From Streptacidiphilus pinicola (GTDB taxonomy: Bacteria > Actinomycetota > Actinomycetes > Streptomycetales > Streptomycetaceae): a stretch of 47,594 bases of DNA. The position numbers were made by a program, and so were the translations under genes. The notes under the pieces are model-generated. The model did not search any database. It saw only the letters and a program-made list of their open reading frames with translations, and was not told the DNA's origin. The DNA lies in assembly GCF_003258295.1 (NCBI RefSeq), contig NZ_QKYN01000041.1, positions 1 through 47,594 of the forward strand, read 5' to 3'. Positions 35,616 to 45,457 of the stretch are shown piece by piece. Position 1 is the first letter of the stretch; each line of letters begins with the position of its first letter.

Positions 35616-35628
35616 GTCAGTAACTGAC
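35616..35628. promoter_or_regulatory. Palindrome upstream of mreB, candidate operator
   Basis: GTCAGT-A-ACTGAC is a perfect 13-bp palindrome 78 bases before the mreB start. The 205-base stretch 35501-35705 holds no gene; it should contain the mre operon promoter, which I could not place with confidence. Confidence 0.4.
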
Positions 35629-35705
35629 GGCCAGTGAGTCGGCGTTCCGCCTGCATCCGCCGCCGTCGCACCCGAAAACCGCGAGCCCGGGAAGGCCCCC
35701 ACCCC

Positions 35706-36743
35706 ATGGCGAACAACATGTCGTTCATCGGCCGTGACATGGCTGTGGACCTCGGTACGGCCAATACGTTGGTGTACGTCAGGGGCCGAGGGATCGTCCT
35801 CAACGAACCGTCAGTGGTGGCCGTCAACACCAATACCGGCGGCATCCTCGCGGTGGGCGCCGAGGCCAAGAAGATGATCGGGCGCACGCCCGGCAACATC
35901 GTCGCGATCCGCCCGCTCAAGGACGGCGTTATCGCCGACTTCGAGATCACCGAGCGGATGCTCCGCTACTTCATCCTGAAGATCCACCGCCGCCGCTACC
36001 TGGCCCGTCCGCGGGTCGTGGTCTGCGTGCCCAGCGGCATCACCGGGGTCGAGCGCCGCGCCGTGATCGAGGCGTCGGCGCAGGCCGGCGCGCGCCAGGT
36101 GCACATCATCGAAGAGCCCATGGCGGCCGCGATCGGCGCGGGCCTGCCGGTCCACGAGGCCACCGGCAACATGGTCGTCGACATCGGCGGCGGCACCACC
36201 GAGGTGGCGGTGATCTCGCTGGGCGGCATCGTCACCGCGCAGTCCATCCGGGTGGCCGGCGACGAGCTGGACAACGCGATCATCCAGCACATCAAGAAGG
36301 AGTACTCGCTCCTCCTGGGTGAGCGCAGCGCCGAGCAGATCAAGATGACCATCGGTTCCGCCTACCCCAGCGACGGGGACAAGGAGGAGCACAGCGAGAT
36401 CCGCGGCCGCGACCTGGTCAGCGGACTCCCCAAGACGGTCGTCATCTCCGCCGCCGAGGTGCGCGAGGCGATCGAGGAGCCGGTCAACACCATCATCGAC
36501 GCCGTCAAGACCACCCTGGACCAGTGCCCGCCGGAACTCGCCGGTGACATCATGGACCGCGGCATCGTTCTCACTGGTGGTGGCGCCCTGTTGCGCAACC
36601 TGGACGAGCGGCTGCGCCGCGAGACCGGCATGCCGGTGCACATCGCCGAGAACCCGCTGGACTCCGTCGCGCTCGGCTCCGGCAAGTGCGTCGAGGAGTT
36701 CGAGGCGCTCCAGCAGGTCCTCGACGCCCAGCCGCGCCGCTGA
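35706..36743 (+). CDS. mreB: Rod shape-determining protein MreB
   Basis: 345 residues from ATG 35706; ATG 35718 ([13 protein letters not shown]) is an equally credible start, four residues shorter. The actin fold is clear: phosphate-1 loop [27 protein letters not shown], phosphate-2 loop [18 protein letters not shown], adenosine motif [18 protein letters not shown]. It lacks a long N-terminal amphipathic helix, as in other Gram-positives. In streptomycetes, MreB acts in aerial hyphae and spore-wall assembly rather than in vegetative tip growth. It is the first gene of the mreBCD-mrdA-rodA cluster. Confidence 0.97.
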   Translation: MANNMSFIGRDMAVDLGTANTLVYVRGRGIVLNEPSVVAVNTNTGGILAVGAEAKKMIGRTPGNIVAIRPLKDGVIADFEITERMLRYFILKIHRRRYLARPRVVVCVPSGITGVERRAVIEASAQAGARQVHIIEEPMAAAIGAGLPVHEATGNMVVDIGGGTTEVAVISLGGIVTAQSIRVAGDELDNAIIQHIKKEYSLLLGERSAEQIKMTIGSAYPSDGDKEEHSEIRGRDLVSGLPKTVVISAAEVREAIEEPVNTIIDAVKTTLDQCPPELAGDIMDRGIVLTGGGALLRNLDERLRRETGMPVHIAENPLDSVALGSGKCVEEFEALQQVLDAQPRR

Positions 36744-36803
36744 ACCCAAGCAAGGCCAATCCGCTCACTTCGCGTCACGACCTGAAGGGCTCCGCCGAGA
36801 ACC

Positions 36804-37742
36804 GTGAGGGACACACGAGAGAGCCGACTCCTGCTGATCCTGCTGGTGGCGGTCGCGTTCGCGTTGATCACCGTGGACATCCGCGGGGGTGACGACTCGC
36901 CGCTGAACGGGCCGCGTTCCGCCGCCGCCTCGGTGTTCGGGCCGGTGGAGAGCGGCGTGTCACGGCTGGTCAGCCCGGTCGCCGACGGCCTGCACTCGCT
37001 GCGGGACTCCGGCAGCCAGGCCGACCGGATCCGCGCGCTGGAGCAGCAGAACGAGCTGCTGCGTCAGCAGCTGTCCTCCTCCGACCTGGTGAAGTCCCGC
37101 GACGGCCAGCTGTCCAAGCTGCTGGGGCTGGCGGGGGCGGGCCAGTACACGATCAAGGTCGCCCAGGTCGTGGCCATAGGGTCCAGTCAGAACTTCTCCT
37201 GGACCATCACCATCGACATCGGCAGCAACGACGGCATCCAGCGCGACCAGACCGTCATCAACGGCGACGGCCTGGTCGGCCGGGTCACCACCGTCGCGCC
37301 GACCACCGCCACGGTGCTGCTCGCGGTGGACCCGCGGTTCACCGTCGGCGCCCGACTGGAGGGCAGCGGCGAGGTCGGCTTCGGCACCGGTGAGGGCGAC
37401 GCCCCGATGCGGGTGGAGCTGCTCAACGGCCACGCCGCCGCCAAGGTGGGGGACCGGCTGGTCACCTTCGGCTCCGAGAACGACAAGCCGTTCGTGCCGG
37501 GCGTTCCGTTCGGCACGATCACCCAGATCGTCAACACCCCCGGCGAGCTGACGAAGACGGTGCTGGTCCAGCCGTTCGTCAGCTTCACCAAGCTGGACCT
37601 GGTCGGCGTCGTGGTGCAGCCGCCGGCGACGGACCCGCGCTTCGCGGTGCTGCCGCCGAAGCAGGCCCCGCCCGCGCCGTCCCCCACGCCGACCCCGTCG
37701 GCGACCGCCACGCCGTCCGGCACCGCGAAGAAGAAGAGGTGA
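36804..37742 (+). CDS. mreC: Rod shape-determining protein MreC
   Basis: 312 residues from GTG 36804. Short cytoplasmic start RDTRESR, one transmembrane helix (about 8-25), then a coiled-coil region (about 70-95, IRALEQQNELLRQQLSSSD). The double beta-barrel domain follows (IDIGSNDGIQRDQTVINGDGLVGRV, VVTF-like loops, FVPGVPFGTI). The ~40-residue tail is Pro/Thr/Ser-rich and ends KKKR, outside the usual domain. MreC is the extracytoplasmic scaffold linking MreB/MreD to PBP2. mreD starts five bases after the stop. Confidence 0.95.
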   Translation: MRDTRESRLLLILLVAVAFALITVDIRGGDDSPLNGPRSAAASVFGPVESGVSRLVSPVADGLHSLRDSGSQADRIRALEQQNELLRQQLSSSDLVKSRDGQLSKLLGLAGAGQYTIKVAQVVAIGSSQNFSWTITIDIGSNDGIQRDQTVINGDGLVGRVTTVAPTTATVLLAVDPRFTVGARLEGSGEVGFGTGEGDAPMRVELLNGHAAAKVGDRLVTFGSENDKPFVPGVPFGTITQIVNTPGELTKTVLVQPFVSFTKLDLVGVVVQPPATDPRFAVLPPKQAPPAPSPTPTPSATATPSGTAKKKR

Positions 37743-37746
37743 CGGT

Positions 37747-38463
37747 ATGATCCAGCGCTTCCTGCTCTCCGCGGCGCTCATCGTGGCCGCGATGGTCGTC
37801 CAGGTCAGCATCCTGGCCCGGCTGGGCCTGCCCGGCGCCGTGCCGGACCTGCTGCTGCTCGTCGTGATCGGCCTCGCGCTGGTCTACGGGCACGTCACCG
37901 GTTGCCTGATCGGCTTCTTCGGCGGCCTGTTCATCGACCTCGCCCCGCCGTCCGACCACGCGGTCGGCCGCTACGCGCTGGTGCTCTGCGTCGTCGGCTA
38001 CGTCGCGGGTCTGCTCAAGCCGGAGAACGGCCAGCTGCGCTCGGTGCTGACGCCGCTGATGGTGGTCGCCGCCGCGGCCGTCGGCTCCACGCTGCTCTAC
38101 GCGGGCGTCGGGGCGCTCGTCGGTGACACCGCCGCCCGGCACGTCGGGCTGACCGGGCTGCTGTTCTCCTCGCTGATCTACGACGTGCTGCTCGCGCCGT
38201 TCGTCGTGCCCGGCGTCATGGCGCTGGCCCGACGCACCGTCACCGACCCGGCCGCGGGCGGCGCCGGGCAGGGACCCGCGCCCAAGATGCGCCGGATCGG
38301 CCTGAACCGGCGCGGCACCTTCTTCGCCGACCGCGGTACCCGCACCGGCGGCACCTCCGGCCTCGGCACCGTCCCCGGCTTCGGCTCGGGCTCCGGTACG
38401 GGCAGCAAGCCCGGCCGCGGCGGCCGGCTCAGCCGTCTGGCCGGCAAGGCACTCAAGAACTAG
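37747..38463 (+). CDS. mreD: Rod shape-determining protein MreD
   Basis: 238 residues from ATG 37747, which follows GAAGAAGAGGTGACGGT. About five transmembrane helices fill residues 1-165 (starting IQRFLLSAALIVAAMVVQVSIL, then PGAVPDLLLLVVIGLALVYG and GCLIGFFGGLFIDLAPPS, the MreD signature). The last ~70 residues are cytoplasmic, basic and Gly/Thr-rich (GTRTGGTSGLGTVPGFGSG), longer than in most families. It completes the MreBCD complex. It is tightly spaced between mreC (4 bases) and mrdA (36 bases). Confidence 0.93.
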   Translation: MIQRFLLSAALIVAAMVVQVSILARLGLPGAVPDLLLLVVIGLALVYGHVTGCLIGFFGGLFIDLAPPSDHAVGRYALVLCVVGYVAGLLKPENGQLRSVLTPLMVVAAAAVGSTLLYAGVGALVGDTAARHVGLTGLLFSSLIYDVLLAPFVVPGVMALARRTVTDPAAGGAGQGPAPKMRRIGLNRRGTFFADRGTRTGGTSGLGTVPGFGSGSGTGSKPGRGGRLSRLAGKALKN

Positions 38464-38499
38464 TCCGAGCGGAACCGCGGAACCAGGAGGGGAACCGAC

Positions 38500-40713
38500 G
38501 TGGGCAACATCCCGGAGACGGGCCGCACCCGGAAGATCACCGGCCGGCTGCTGGTGCTCCAGGTGCTGGTCCTCTCCCTGCTCGGCACGCTGGGTGGCCG
38601 GCTCTGGTACCTGCAGATCCGTGACGGCGCCTCGTACGTCCAGCAGGCCTCGTCCAACCACATCCGCACCGTCGTCGTCCCGGCCGTGCGCGGCGAGATC
38701 CTCGACGCCAACGGAGTGCCGCTGGCCACCAACACCACCAAGCTGGTCGTCTCCGTCTCCCGCACCTCGTTGATAGGGCAGAAGGACGGCGGCAAGGCCG
38801 TGCTGACCCGGCTCGGACAGGTGCTCGGCCTCGGTTACCAGCAGGTGGAGGAGAAGGTCCGGCTCTGCGACGCCAAGACCCCGGCGCCGTGCTGGAACGG
38901 CTCGCCCTACCAGCCGATCCCGGTGACGCAGACGGCCACCACCCAGCAGGCCATGCAGATCATGGAGCGCCAGGAGGACTTCCCCGGCGTCACCGCCACC
39001 CCGGCCGCCGTGCGCACCTACCCGGCGCCCGACAAGGCCAACGCGGCGCAGATACTGGGTTATCTCTCCCCGGTCACCCAGGACGAGATCAACGCCGCCA
39101 CCGACCCGAGCGGCAAGTCGTCGCTCGCCCCGTCCGACCAGGTCGGCCGCGCCGGTCTGGAGTACCAGTACGACAAGGCGCTGCGCGGCACCAACGGCAC
39201 CAGCAACCTCGAGGTGGACAACCTCGGCCGGGTCATCGGCACCGCCGGCGGCAACGCCGCGGTCCCGGGCGACTCGGTGGTCACCAGCATCGACGCCCGC
39301 GTCCAGGCCATCGCCGAGCAGCAGTTGCAGCAGGCGCTGATCACCCTGCGCGGCACCTACGACACCGTCACCCACGAGAACTTCAAGGCCGACTCCGGCG
39401 CGGTCGTGGTGATGGACGTGCACACCGGCAAGATCATCGCCATGGCGAGTGCGCCGACCTACGACCCGAACATCTGGTCCGGCGGCATCTCGGCCAAGGA
39501 CTACGCCAACCTGAACAGCACGTCCTCGGACTACCCGATGCTGAACCGGGCGATCCAGGGCCAGAGCGCGCCGGGTTCGACCTTCAAGGTGGTCAGCACG
39601 ACCGGCGCCCTCAACGCGGGCTACAACTTCGACTCGACGTTCCCCTGCACCTCGTCGATGACCATCGGCGGGCGTGTCTTCAAGAACTTCGAGGGCGAGA
39701 ACTTCGGCGCCATCAACCTGTCGAAGGCGCTCGAGGTCTCCTGCGACACCGTCTTCTACAACATCGCCTACCAGCAGTGGCTCTCCGACGGCGGCACCAA
39801 GCCGAAGGCCCCGAAGGACTGGCTGTTCAAGACCGCGCACCAGTTCGGTCTCGGCGCCGTGACCGGCATCGACCTGCCGGGCGAGGTCAAGGGCCGCGTC
39901 CCGGACCGTCAGTGGCACATCGACTACTACAACGCCATGAAGGACACCTGGTGCAAGCAGGCCAAGACGGAGACCGACGCGTACCTGAAGGCCATCGCCA
40001 CCGAGGACTGCGCCGACTTCGCCACGCTGCGAGCCGGTGACGAGGTCAACTACGCGATCGGCCAGGGTGACACGCTGGTCACCCCGATCCAGATGGCCCG
40101 GATCTACTCGGCGCTGGCCAACGGCGGCACGATCTACCAGCCGGAGCTGACCAAGGCCATCGTCAGCCCTGGCGGCAAGCAGGTGCAGACGGTCCAGCCG
40201 GTCGTCCAGGGCCACCTGCCGGACACCCCGGCGATGATCAGCTACATCGACCAGGCCACCGCCAACGTCGTGACCAGCGGTACCGCCGCCTGGAAATTCC
40301 AGGGCTGGCCGCAGGACAAGATCCAGCTGCACGCCAAGACCGGTACCGCGGAGGTCGTCGGCAAGCAGACCACGTCCTGGTTCGACACGTACACCAAGGA
40401 CTACGCGATCGTGATGACGATCTCTCAGGGTGGTACGGGTTCCGGCGGTTCCGGTCCGGCGGTGCGCAACATCTACAACGCGCTCTACGGCATCCAGGCC
40501 AACAACTCGATCGACCCGAGCAAGGCGATCCACCCGCCGGCGCTGAACCAGCTGCCGGCCTTCCACGCCGACGGCACCGTCACCAGCCCGGTCGACTACA
40601 GCGTGCCGCAGCTGCCGCAGGCGACCGAGCCCGACCGGCAGGCGCCGCTGCTCGCCGCGCTGGACATCGCCGCCCTCGCACCTGAGCGGAGGGCCGACGG
40701 ATGGCAGGCCTGA
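38500..40713 (+). CDS. mrdA: Penicillin-binding protein 2 (peptidoglycan transpeptidase)
   Basis: 737 residues from GTG 38500, with AGGAGGGG at the ideal distance. Short cytoplasmic start, one transmembrane helix (about 18-40), a pedestal/dimerisation domain (about 50-270) and a transpeptidase domain (about 280-660). Catalytic motifs: Ser360 in GSTFK, SxN-type motif S414-C-D, and K613-T-G in HAKTGTAEV. It cross-links peptidoglycan with the glycosyltransferase RodA, whose gene overlaps its 3' end by 13 bases. The C-terminal ~60 residues are extra, Pro-rich and lack known motifs. Confidence 0.96.
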   Translation: MGNIPETGRTRKITGRLLVLQVLVLSLLGTLGGRLWYLQIRDGASYVQQASSNHIRTVVVPAVRGEILDANGVPLATNTTKLVVSVSRTSLIGQKDGGKAVLTRLGQVLGLGYQQVEEKVRLCDAKTPAPCWNGSPYQPIPVTQTATTQQAMQIMERQEDFPGVTATPAAVRTYPAPDKANAAQILGYLSPVTQDEINAATDPSGKSSLAPSDQVGRAGLEYQYDKALRGTNGTSNLEVDNLGRVIGTAGGNAAVPGDSVVTSIDARVQAIAEQQLQQALITLRGTYDTVTHENFKADSGAVVVMDVHTGKIIAMASAPTYDPNIWSGGISAKDYANLNSTSSDYPMLNRAIQGQSAPGSTFKVVSTTGALNAGYNFDSTFPCTSSMTIGGRVFKNFEGENFGAINLSKALEVSCDTVFYNIAYQQWLSDGGTKPKAPKDWLFKTAHQFGLGAVTGIDLPGEVKGRVPDRQWHIDYYNAMKDTWCKQAKTETDAYLKAIATEDCADFATLRAGDEVNYAIGQGDTLVTPIQMARIYSALANGGTIYQPELTKAIVSPGGKQVQTVQPVVQGHLPDTPAMISYIDQATANVVTSGTAAWKFQGWPQDKIQLHAKTGTAEVVGKQTTSWFDTYTKDYAIVMTISQGGTGSGGSGPAVRNIYNALYGIQANNSIDPSKAIHPPALNQLPAFHADGTVTSPVDYSVPQLPQATEPDRQAPLLAALDIAALAPERRADGWQA

Positions 40714-41903
40714 ACCCCTCCTGGTCCGCGCCGCGTTACCGGCCCCAACGGGACGGGATGGCGCGGCTGCTCGAACGCGACTCACCGCTGCGGCGGATGG
40801 ACTGGGTCCTGGTGCTGGCCGCGCTGGCGCTCTCCGGCATCGGCTCGCTGTTGGTCTGGTCCGCGACGCGCTCCCGGGTCGAGATCAACCACGGCGACCC
40901 GCAGTACTTCCTGGTTCGCCACCTGGTGAACCTCGCGATCGGCATCGGCCTCACCGCCGGCATCGTGCTGCTCGGCCACCACCGGCTGCGCACCGCCGTG
41001 CCGTTCCTCTACGGCCTGTCGATCCTCGGCGTCCTCGCCGTCCTGAGCCCACTCGGCTCGACGGTGAACGGCGCGCACTCGTGGATCGTCCTCGGCGGCG
41101 GCTTCTCCATGCAGCCCTCGGAGTTCTGCAAGATCTCCATCATCCTGATCGTCGCGACGATACTGTCCGCGCGCGTCGACGCGGGGGAGATGCAGCGGCC
41201 CAACAGCCGCTCCATCCTCCAGGCGCTCGGCCTGGCCGCGGTGCCGATGGGCATCGTGCTGATGATGCCGGACCTGGGCTCGACCATGGTCATGGTCGTC
41301 ATCATCCTGGGCCTGCTGCTCGCCTCGGGCGCCTCCATGCGCTGGCTGGCCGGCCTCGCCGTGGTCGGCACGATCGGCGCCACCGCGGTGGTCCAGCTGC
41401 ACATCCTGAAGCAGTACCAGATCGCCCGCTTCGCGGCCTTCGCCGACCCCACGCTCGACCCGGCCGGCGTCGGCTACAACACCGCGCAGGCCCGCATCGC
41501 GATCGGCTCCGGCGGCCTGCTCGGCAAGGGCCTCTTCCACGGCACCCAGACCACCGGCCAGTTCGTCCCCGAGCAGCAGACCGACTTCGTCTTCACCGTC
41601 GCGGGCGAGGAGCTCGGCTTCGTCGGCTGCATGGTGATCATCGGTCTGCTCGGCATCATCCTGTGGCGCGCCTGCCGCATCGCCCGCGAGGCGACGGACC
41701 TCTACAGCACCATCCTGGCGGCGGGCGTGGTGACCTGGTTCGCCTTTCAGGGCTTCGAGAACATCGGCATGACGCTGGGCATCATGCCGGTCGCGGGCAT
41801 CCCGCTGCCGTTCGTCAGCTACGGCGGCTCGTCGATGTTCGCGATCTGGATCGGGATCGGCTTGCTGCAGTCGGTGAAGATACAGCGGTCGATAGCGGGA
41901 TAG
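40701..41903 (+). CDS. rodA: RodA-type SEDS peptidoglycan glycosyltransferase
   Basis: 400 residues from ATG 40701, inside the end of mrdA; GCGGAGGG upstream serves as ribosome site. After ~35 cytoplasmic residues there are about ten transmembrane helices. SEDS motifs: WIVLGGGFSMQPSEFCKISII (RodA/FtsW signature), PDLGSTMVM with the putative catalytic Asp, GLFHGTQTTGQFVPEQQTDFVF, AGEELGFVGC and GIPLPFVSYGGSS. It polymerises glycan from lipid II and works with PBP2. In streptomycetes the gene in this place is called sfr. It ends the mre cluster before a large hairpin. Confidence 0.95.
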   Translation: MAGLNPSWSAPRYRPQRDGMARLLERDSPLRRMDWVLVLAALALSGIGSLLVWSATRSRVEINHGDPQYFLVRHLVNLAIGIGLTAGIVLLGHHRLRTAVPFLYGLSILGVLAVLSPLGSTVNGAHSWIVLGGGFSMQPSEFCKISIILIVATILSARVDAGEMQRPNSRSILQALGLAAVPMGIVLMMPDLGSTMVMVVIILGLLLASGASMRWLAGLAVVGTIGATAVVQLHILKQYQIARFAAFADPTLDPAGVGYNTAQARIAIGSGGLLGKGLFHGTQTTGQFVPEQQTDFVFTVAGEELGFVGCMVIIGLLGIILWRACRIAREATDLYSTILAAGVVTWFAFQGFENIGMTLGIMPVAGIPLPFVSYGGSSMFAIWIGIGLLQSVKIQRSIAG

Positions 41904-41949
41904 TGCAACGGAGCGAATCCGGCGACGTCGGGCCTCGCCTCCGGACCCC

Positions 41950-41990
41950 ACGCGGGCCATGCGACCGAGAATCGGTCCCATGGCCCGCGT
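41950..41990 (+). terminator. Large stem-loop after rodA, enclosing the next gene's start codon
   Basis: 12-bp arms (ACGCGGGCCATG and complement), a C/C mismatch, 6 more bp (GACCGA/TCGGTC) and loop GAA. TTTCG follows. ATG 41980 lies in the right arm. It may terminate the mre operon, occlude the start codon, or both. Confidence 0.65.
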
Positions 41991-43080
41991 TTCGCTTTCC
42001 ATGATCGTGAAGGACGAGGCGGAGTCGATCGCCGCCGTCCTCGCCGACGCCTCCGTCTTCTGCGACGAACTCGTGGTGGCCGACACCGGCAGCACCGACG
42101 GCACCCAGGAGCTCGCCCGCGCCGCCGGCGCCCGCGTCGTCGACGTCCCGTGGACGGACGACTTCGCCGCCGCGCGCAACGCCAGCCTCGACGCCTGCGG
42201 CGGCGACTGGATCATCTGGCTCGACGCCGACGACCGCGTCCCTCCGGCCGCGCAGCAGGCGTTCGTGCGCGTGCTCGCGGAGCTGGAGGAGGACGTCGAC
42301 GCGCTGATCTCGCCGTACCACTGCGCCTTCGACGAGAACACGGGTGCGCCCACCTTCACCACCCTGCGCGAACGCGTGCTGCGCCGTGCCGCCGGCCTGC
42401 GCTGGGCCGGGGCGATCCACGAGGTCGTGGACATCACGCAGGCCCGTATCCGCGAGGTCCCGCAGCTGGTGGTCGAGCACCGTCGGACCGAGGCGCAGGC
42501 CGCCGCGGACGAGGGGCGCAATCTGCGCATCCTGGAGAAGCTTTACGCGGGCGGCGACCGCTCCCCCCGCACGCTCTACTACCGCGCCAACGAGCTGCGC
42601 GATCTGGGCCGCCACGAGGAGGCGGAGGTGGCTTACGCGGAAGTCCTGACGCTGTCTCAACCCGCCTGGGAGCGGTACTTCGCGCTGATGTCGCGGGCGG
42701 AGTGCCTGCAGGCCGTCGGTCGCAGCGCGGAGGCCGGGGAGGTGGCGGTGCAGGCCGTGCTGCTGGACCCGACCCGCCCCGAGGCATGGATGGTGGCCGG
42801 CATGATCCCCTACGAGCAGTGTGACTGGGCCCGCGCGGTGCCGTTCTTCAGCGCGGCGGCGGCGGCACGGTCGCGCCCGTCCGAGGGCTTCGTCCGCGAC
42901 CGCGACCACGGCTGGGCTCCCTGGGACTTTCTCTCCGTCTGCCTCGGCAACTCGGGCCGCCACGAGGAGGCGCTGCAGGCAGGCGTGCGCGCGCTGCGCG
43001 ACAACCCGCAGGCGGAGAGGGTGCGCGCCAACCTCGGATGGTTCGTCAGCGAGCTTCCTGTGTCGGATTCAACTTCCTAG
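41980..43080 (+). CDS. Family 2 glycosyltransferase with C-terminal TPR-like repeats
   Basis: 366 residues from ATG 41980 (MARVSLSMIVKDEAESI); ATG 41959 is possible but adds a non-family extension. The GT-A domain (about 1-190) has SMIVKDEAE, VVADTGSTDGT, FAAARNASLDACGGDWIIWLDADDRV with a DxD nucleotide-metal motif, and GAIHEVVD. Residues ~190-350 contain TPR-like helices (LYYRANELRDLGRHEEAEVAYAE, AECLQAVGRSAEAG, CLGNSGRHEEALQAG). No signal peptide is seen, so it is cytoplasmic. GAGAAT ends seven bases before the ATG, so a leaderless mRNA is possible. The acceptor sugar or protein is unknown. The neighbouring cell-wall cluster suggests, but does not prove, an envelope glycan role. Confidence 0.88.
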   Translation: MARVSLSMIVKDEAESIAAVLADASVFCDELVVADTGSTDGTQELARAAGARVVDVPWTDDFAAARNASLDACGGDWIIWLDADDRVPPAAQQAFVRVLAELEEDVDALISPYHCAFDENTGAPTFTTLRERVLRRAAGLRWAGAIHEVVDITQARIREVPQLVVEHRRTEAQAAADEGRNLRILEKLYAGGDRSPRTLYYRANELRDLGRHEEAEVAYAEVLTLSQPAWERYFALMSRAECLQAVGRSAEAGEVAVQAVLLDPTRPEAWMVAGMIPYEQCDWARAVPFFSAAAAARSRPSEGFVRDRDHGWAPWDFLSVCLGNSGRHEEALQAGVRALRDNPQAERVRANLGWFVSELPVSDSTS

Positions 43081-43201
43081 GGCCCTTTGGTCGTCCGCTG
43101 TACCCCGACCGAATGGTGTGGTCATCGGATAGTGATACGGATGGTGCCCCGGGTGGGATCTGACGCCTCGACATCGCGGAACCAGTGAATGCGAGGCAGA
43201 A

Positions 43202-44278
<1,077 letters not shown>

Positions 44279-44289
44279 CGAGGCGCTCC

Positions 44290-44337
44290 GCACGCCCCGC
44301 CCTGCCCCGCGTCTGTGCGGGGCAGGGCGGGGCGTGC
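44290..44337. terminator. Bidirectional hairpin terminator
   Basis: Perfect 21-bp arms (44290-44310, 44317-44337) with loop GTCTGT between the convergent collagen-like and deaminase genes. Confidence 0.9.
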
Positions 44338-44339
44338 GA

Positions 44340-45347
44340 TCAGCCCTGCCCCGGGAAGCGGTACGCGTCGACCTCCGCGAGCAGTGCCTTGCGCCGCTCC
44401 TCGTCGTCCTCCAGGAACGAGGCCTCGAAGGAGTTGCGGGCCAGCACCCGCAGCTGGCTGTCCGTCAGGTCCAGCGCCTCGCGGATCCCGGCGAAGTTCT
44501 CGTCCACGTAGCCGCCGAAGTACGCCGGGTCGTCCGAGTTGACCGTCACCAGCAGCCCGGCCGCGAGCATCGCCGGCAGCGGGTGGTCGGCGAGGGTGTC
44601 CACACACCGCAGCCGGACGTTCGAGAACGGGCAGACGGTCAGCGGGATCCGCTCCCGCACCAGCCGCTCCACCAGCTCCGGGTCCTCTATGGCCCGGATG
44701 CCGTGGTCGATCCGCTCGACCCCCAGCACGTCCAGCGCCTCGCGCACGTACTCGGGGCCGCCCTCCTCGCCCGCGTGGGCGACCAGGCGCAGGCCGGCCT
44801 CGCGGGCCAGCCGGTAGACGTCCGCGAACTTCGACGCCGGGTTCCCGACCTCCGCCGAGTCCAGGCCCACACCCGCGATGGCCACGCCGAAGTATGGCCG
44901 GCAGGCCTCGAAGGTCGCGAGCGCCGACTCCTGCGGCAGGTCCCGCAGGAAGCACATGATCAGCTTCGTGCTGATGCCGTGCCGCTCCGGCGCCGCGTCC
45001 AGCGCCCGCCGCAGGCCGCGCACCACCGCGTCCAGCTCCACGCCCCGCGAGGTGTGCGCCTGCGGGTCGAAGAAGATCTCCGCGTGCCGGACGCCCTCGC
45101 GCGCCGCGCGGGCGAGGTAGGCCTCGGCCAGCGCGGTGAAGTCGTCCTCGGTCCGCAGCACGTCCATCAGCTGGTAGTAGAGGTCAAGGAACGACTGCAG
45201 GTCGGAGAAGGCGTAGGCGGACCGCAGCTGCTCCGGGTCCGCGTAGGGCAGGTCCACCCCGTTGCGGTGCGCCAGCTCGAAGGCCAGCTCGGGCTCCAGC
45301 GTGCCCTCGATGTGCAGGTGCAGTTCCGCCTTGGGGATCGGTGACAC
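44340..45347 (-). CDS. add: Adenosine/adenine deaminase (AAH1-like subfamily)
   Basis: 335 residues from GTG 45347 (SPIPKAELHLHIEGTLEPE), with GAGG about ten bases upstream. The amidohydrolase zinc site is present: His10 and His12 in HLHIEG, VAHAGEEGGPE with the metal His and catalytic Glu, RIDHGIRA, and NSDDPAYFGGY with the last metal Asp. FDPQAHTSRGV and TVCPFSN, together with NSDDPAYFGGYV, look more like AAH1-type adenine deaminases than mammalian-type adenosine deaminases, so adenine may be the real substrate. It acts in purine salvage in the cytoplasm. It is divergent from the radical SAM gene. Confidence 0.9.
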   Translation of the reverse strand: MSPIPKAELHLHIEGTLEPELAFELAHRNGVDLPYADPEQLRSAYAFSDLQSFLDLYYQLMDVLRTEDDFTALAEAYLARAAREGVRHAEIFFDPQAHTSRGVELDAVVRGLRRALDAAPERHGISTKLIMCFLRDLPQESALATFEACRPYFGVAIAGVGLDSAEVGNPASKFADVYRLAREAGLRLVAHAGEEGGPEYVREALDVLGVERIDHGIRAIEDPELVERLVRERIPLTVCPFSNVRLRCVDTLADHPLPAMLAAGLLVTVNSDDPAYFGGYVDENFAGIREALDLTDSQLRVLARNSFEASFLEDDEERRKALLAEVDAYRFPGQG

Positions 45348-45457
45348 AGCGCGACTACCTCTGGTGTGGTGCGGACAATCGGGTCAAACCACACACCCTA
45401 GACCCTGCGGTAACCTTGAGGGTCACCCCGGTGTCCACACGAAAGTCCCTACCTCTG

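Noticed and set aside
37585-40785. Long open frame (about 1066 codons) antisense to mrdA
   Set aside because: Shadow frame with low-complexity composition; mrdA has SxxK, SxN-type and KTG motifs in order.
45341-45457. N-terminal extension of the radical SAM protein from ATG 45341
   Set aside because: It overlaps the divergent deaminase start, has no family similarity, and MPVESVFPRLEALLP at 45458 is the usual start.
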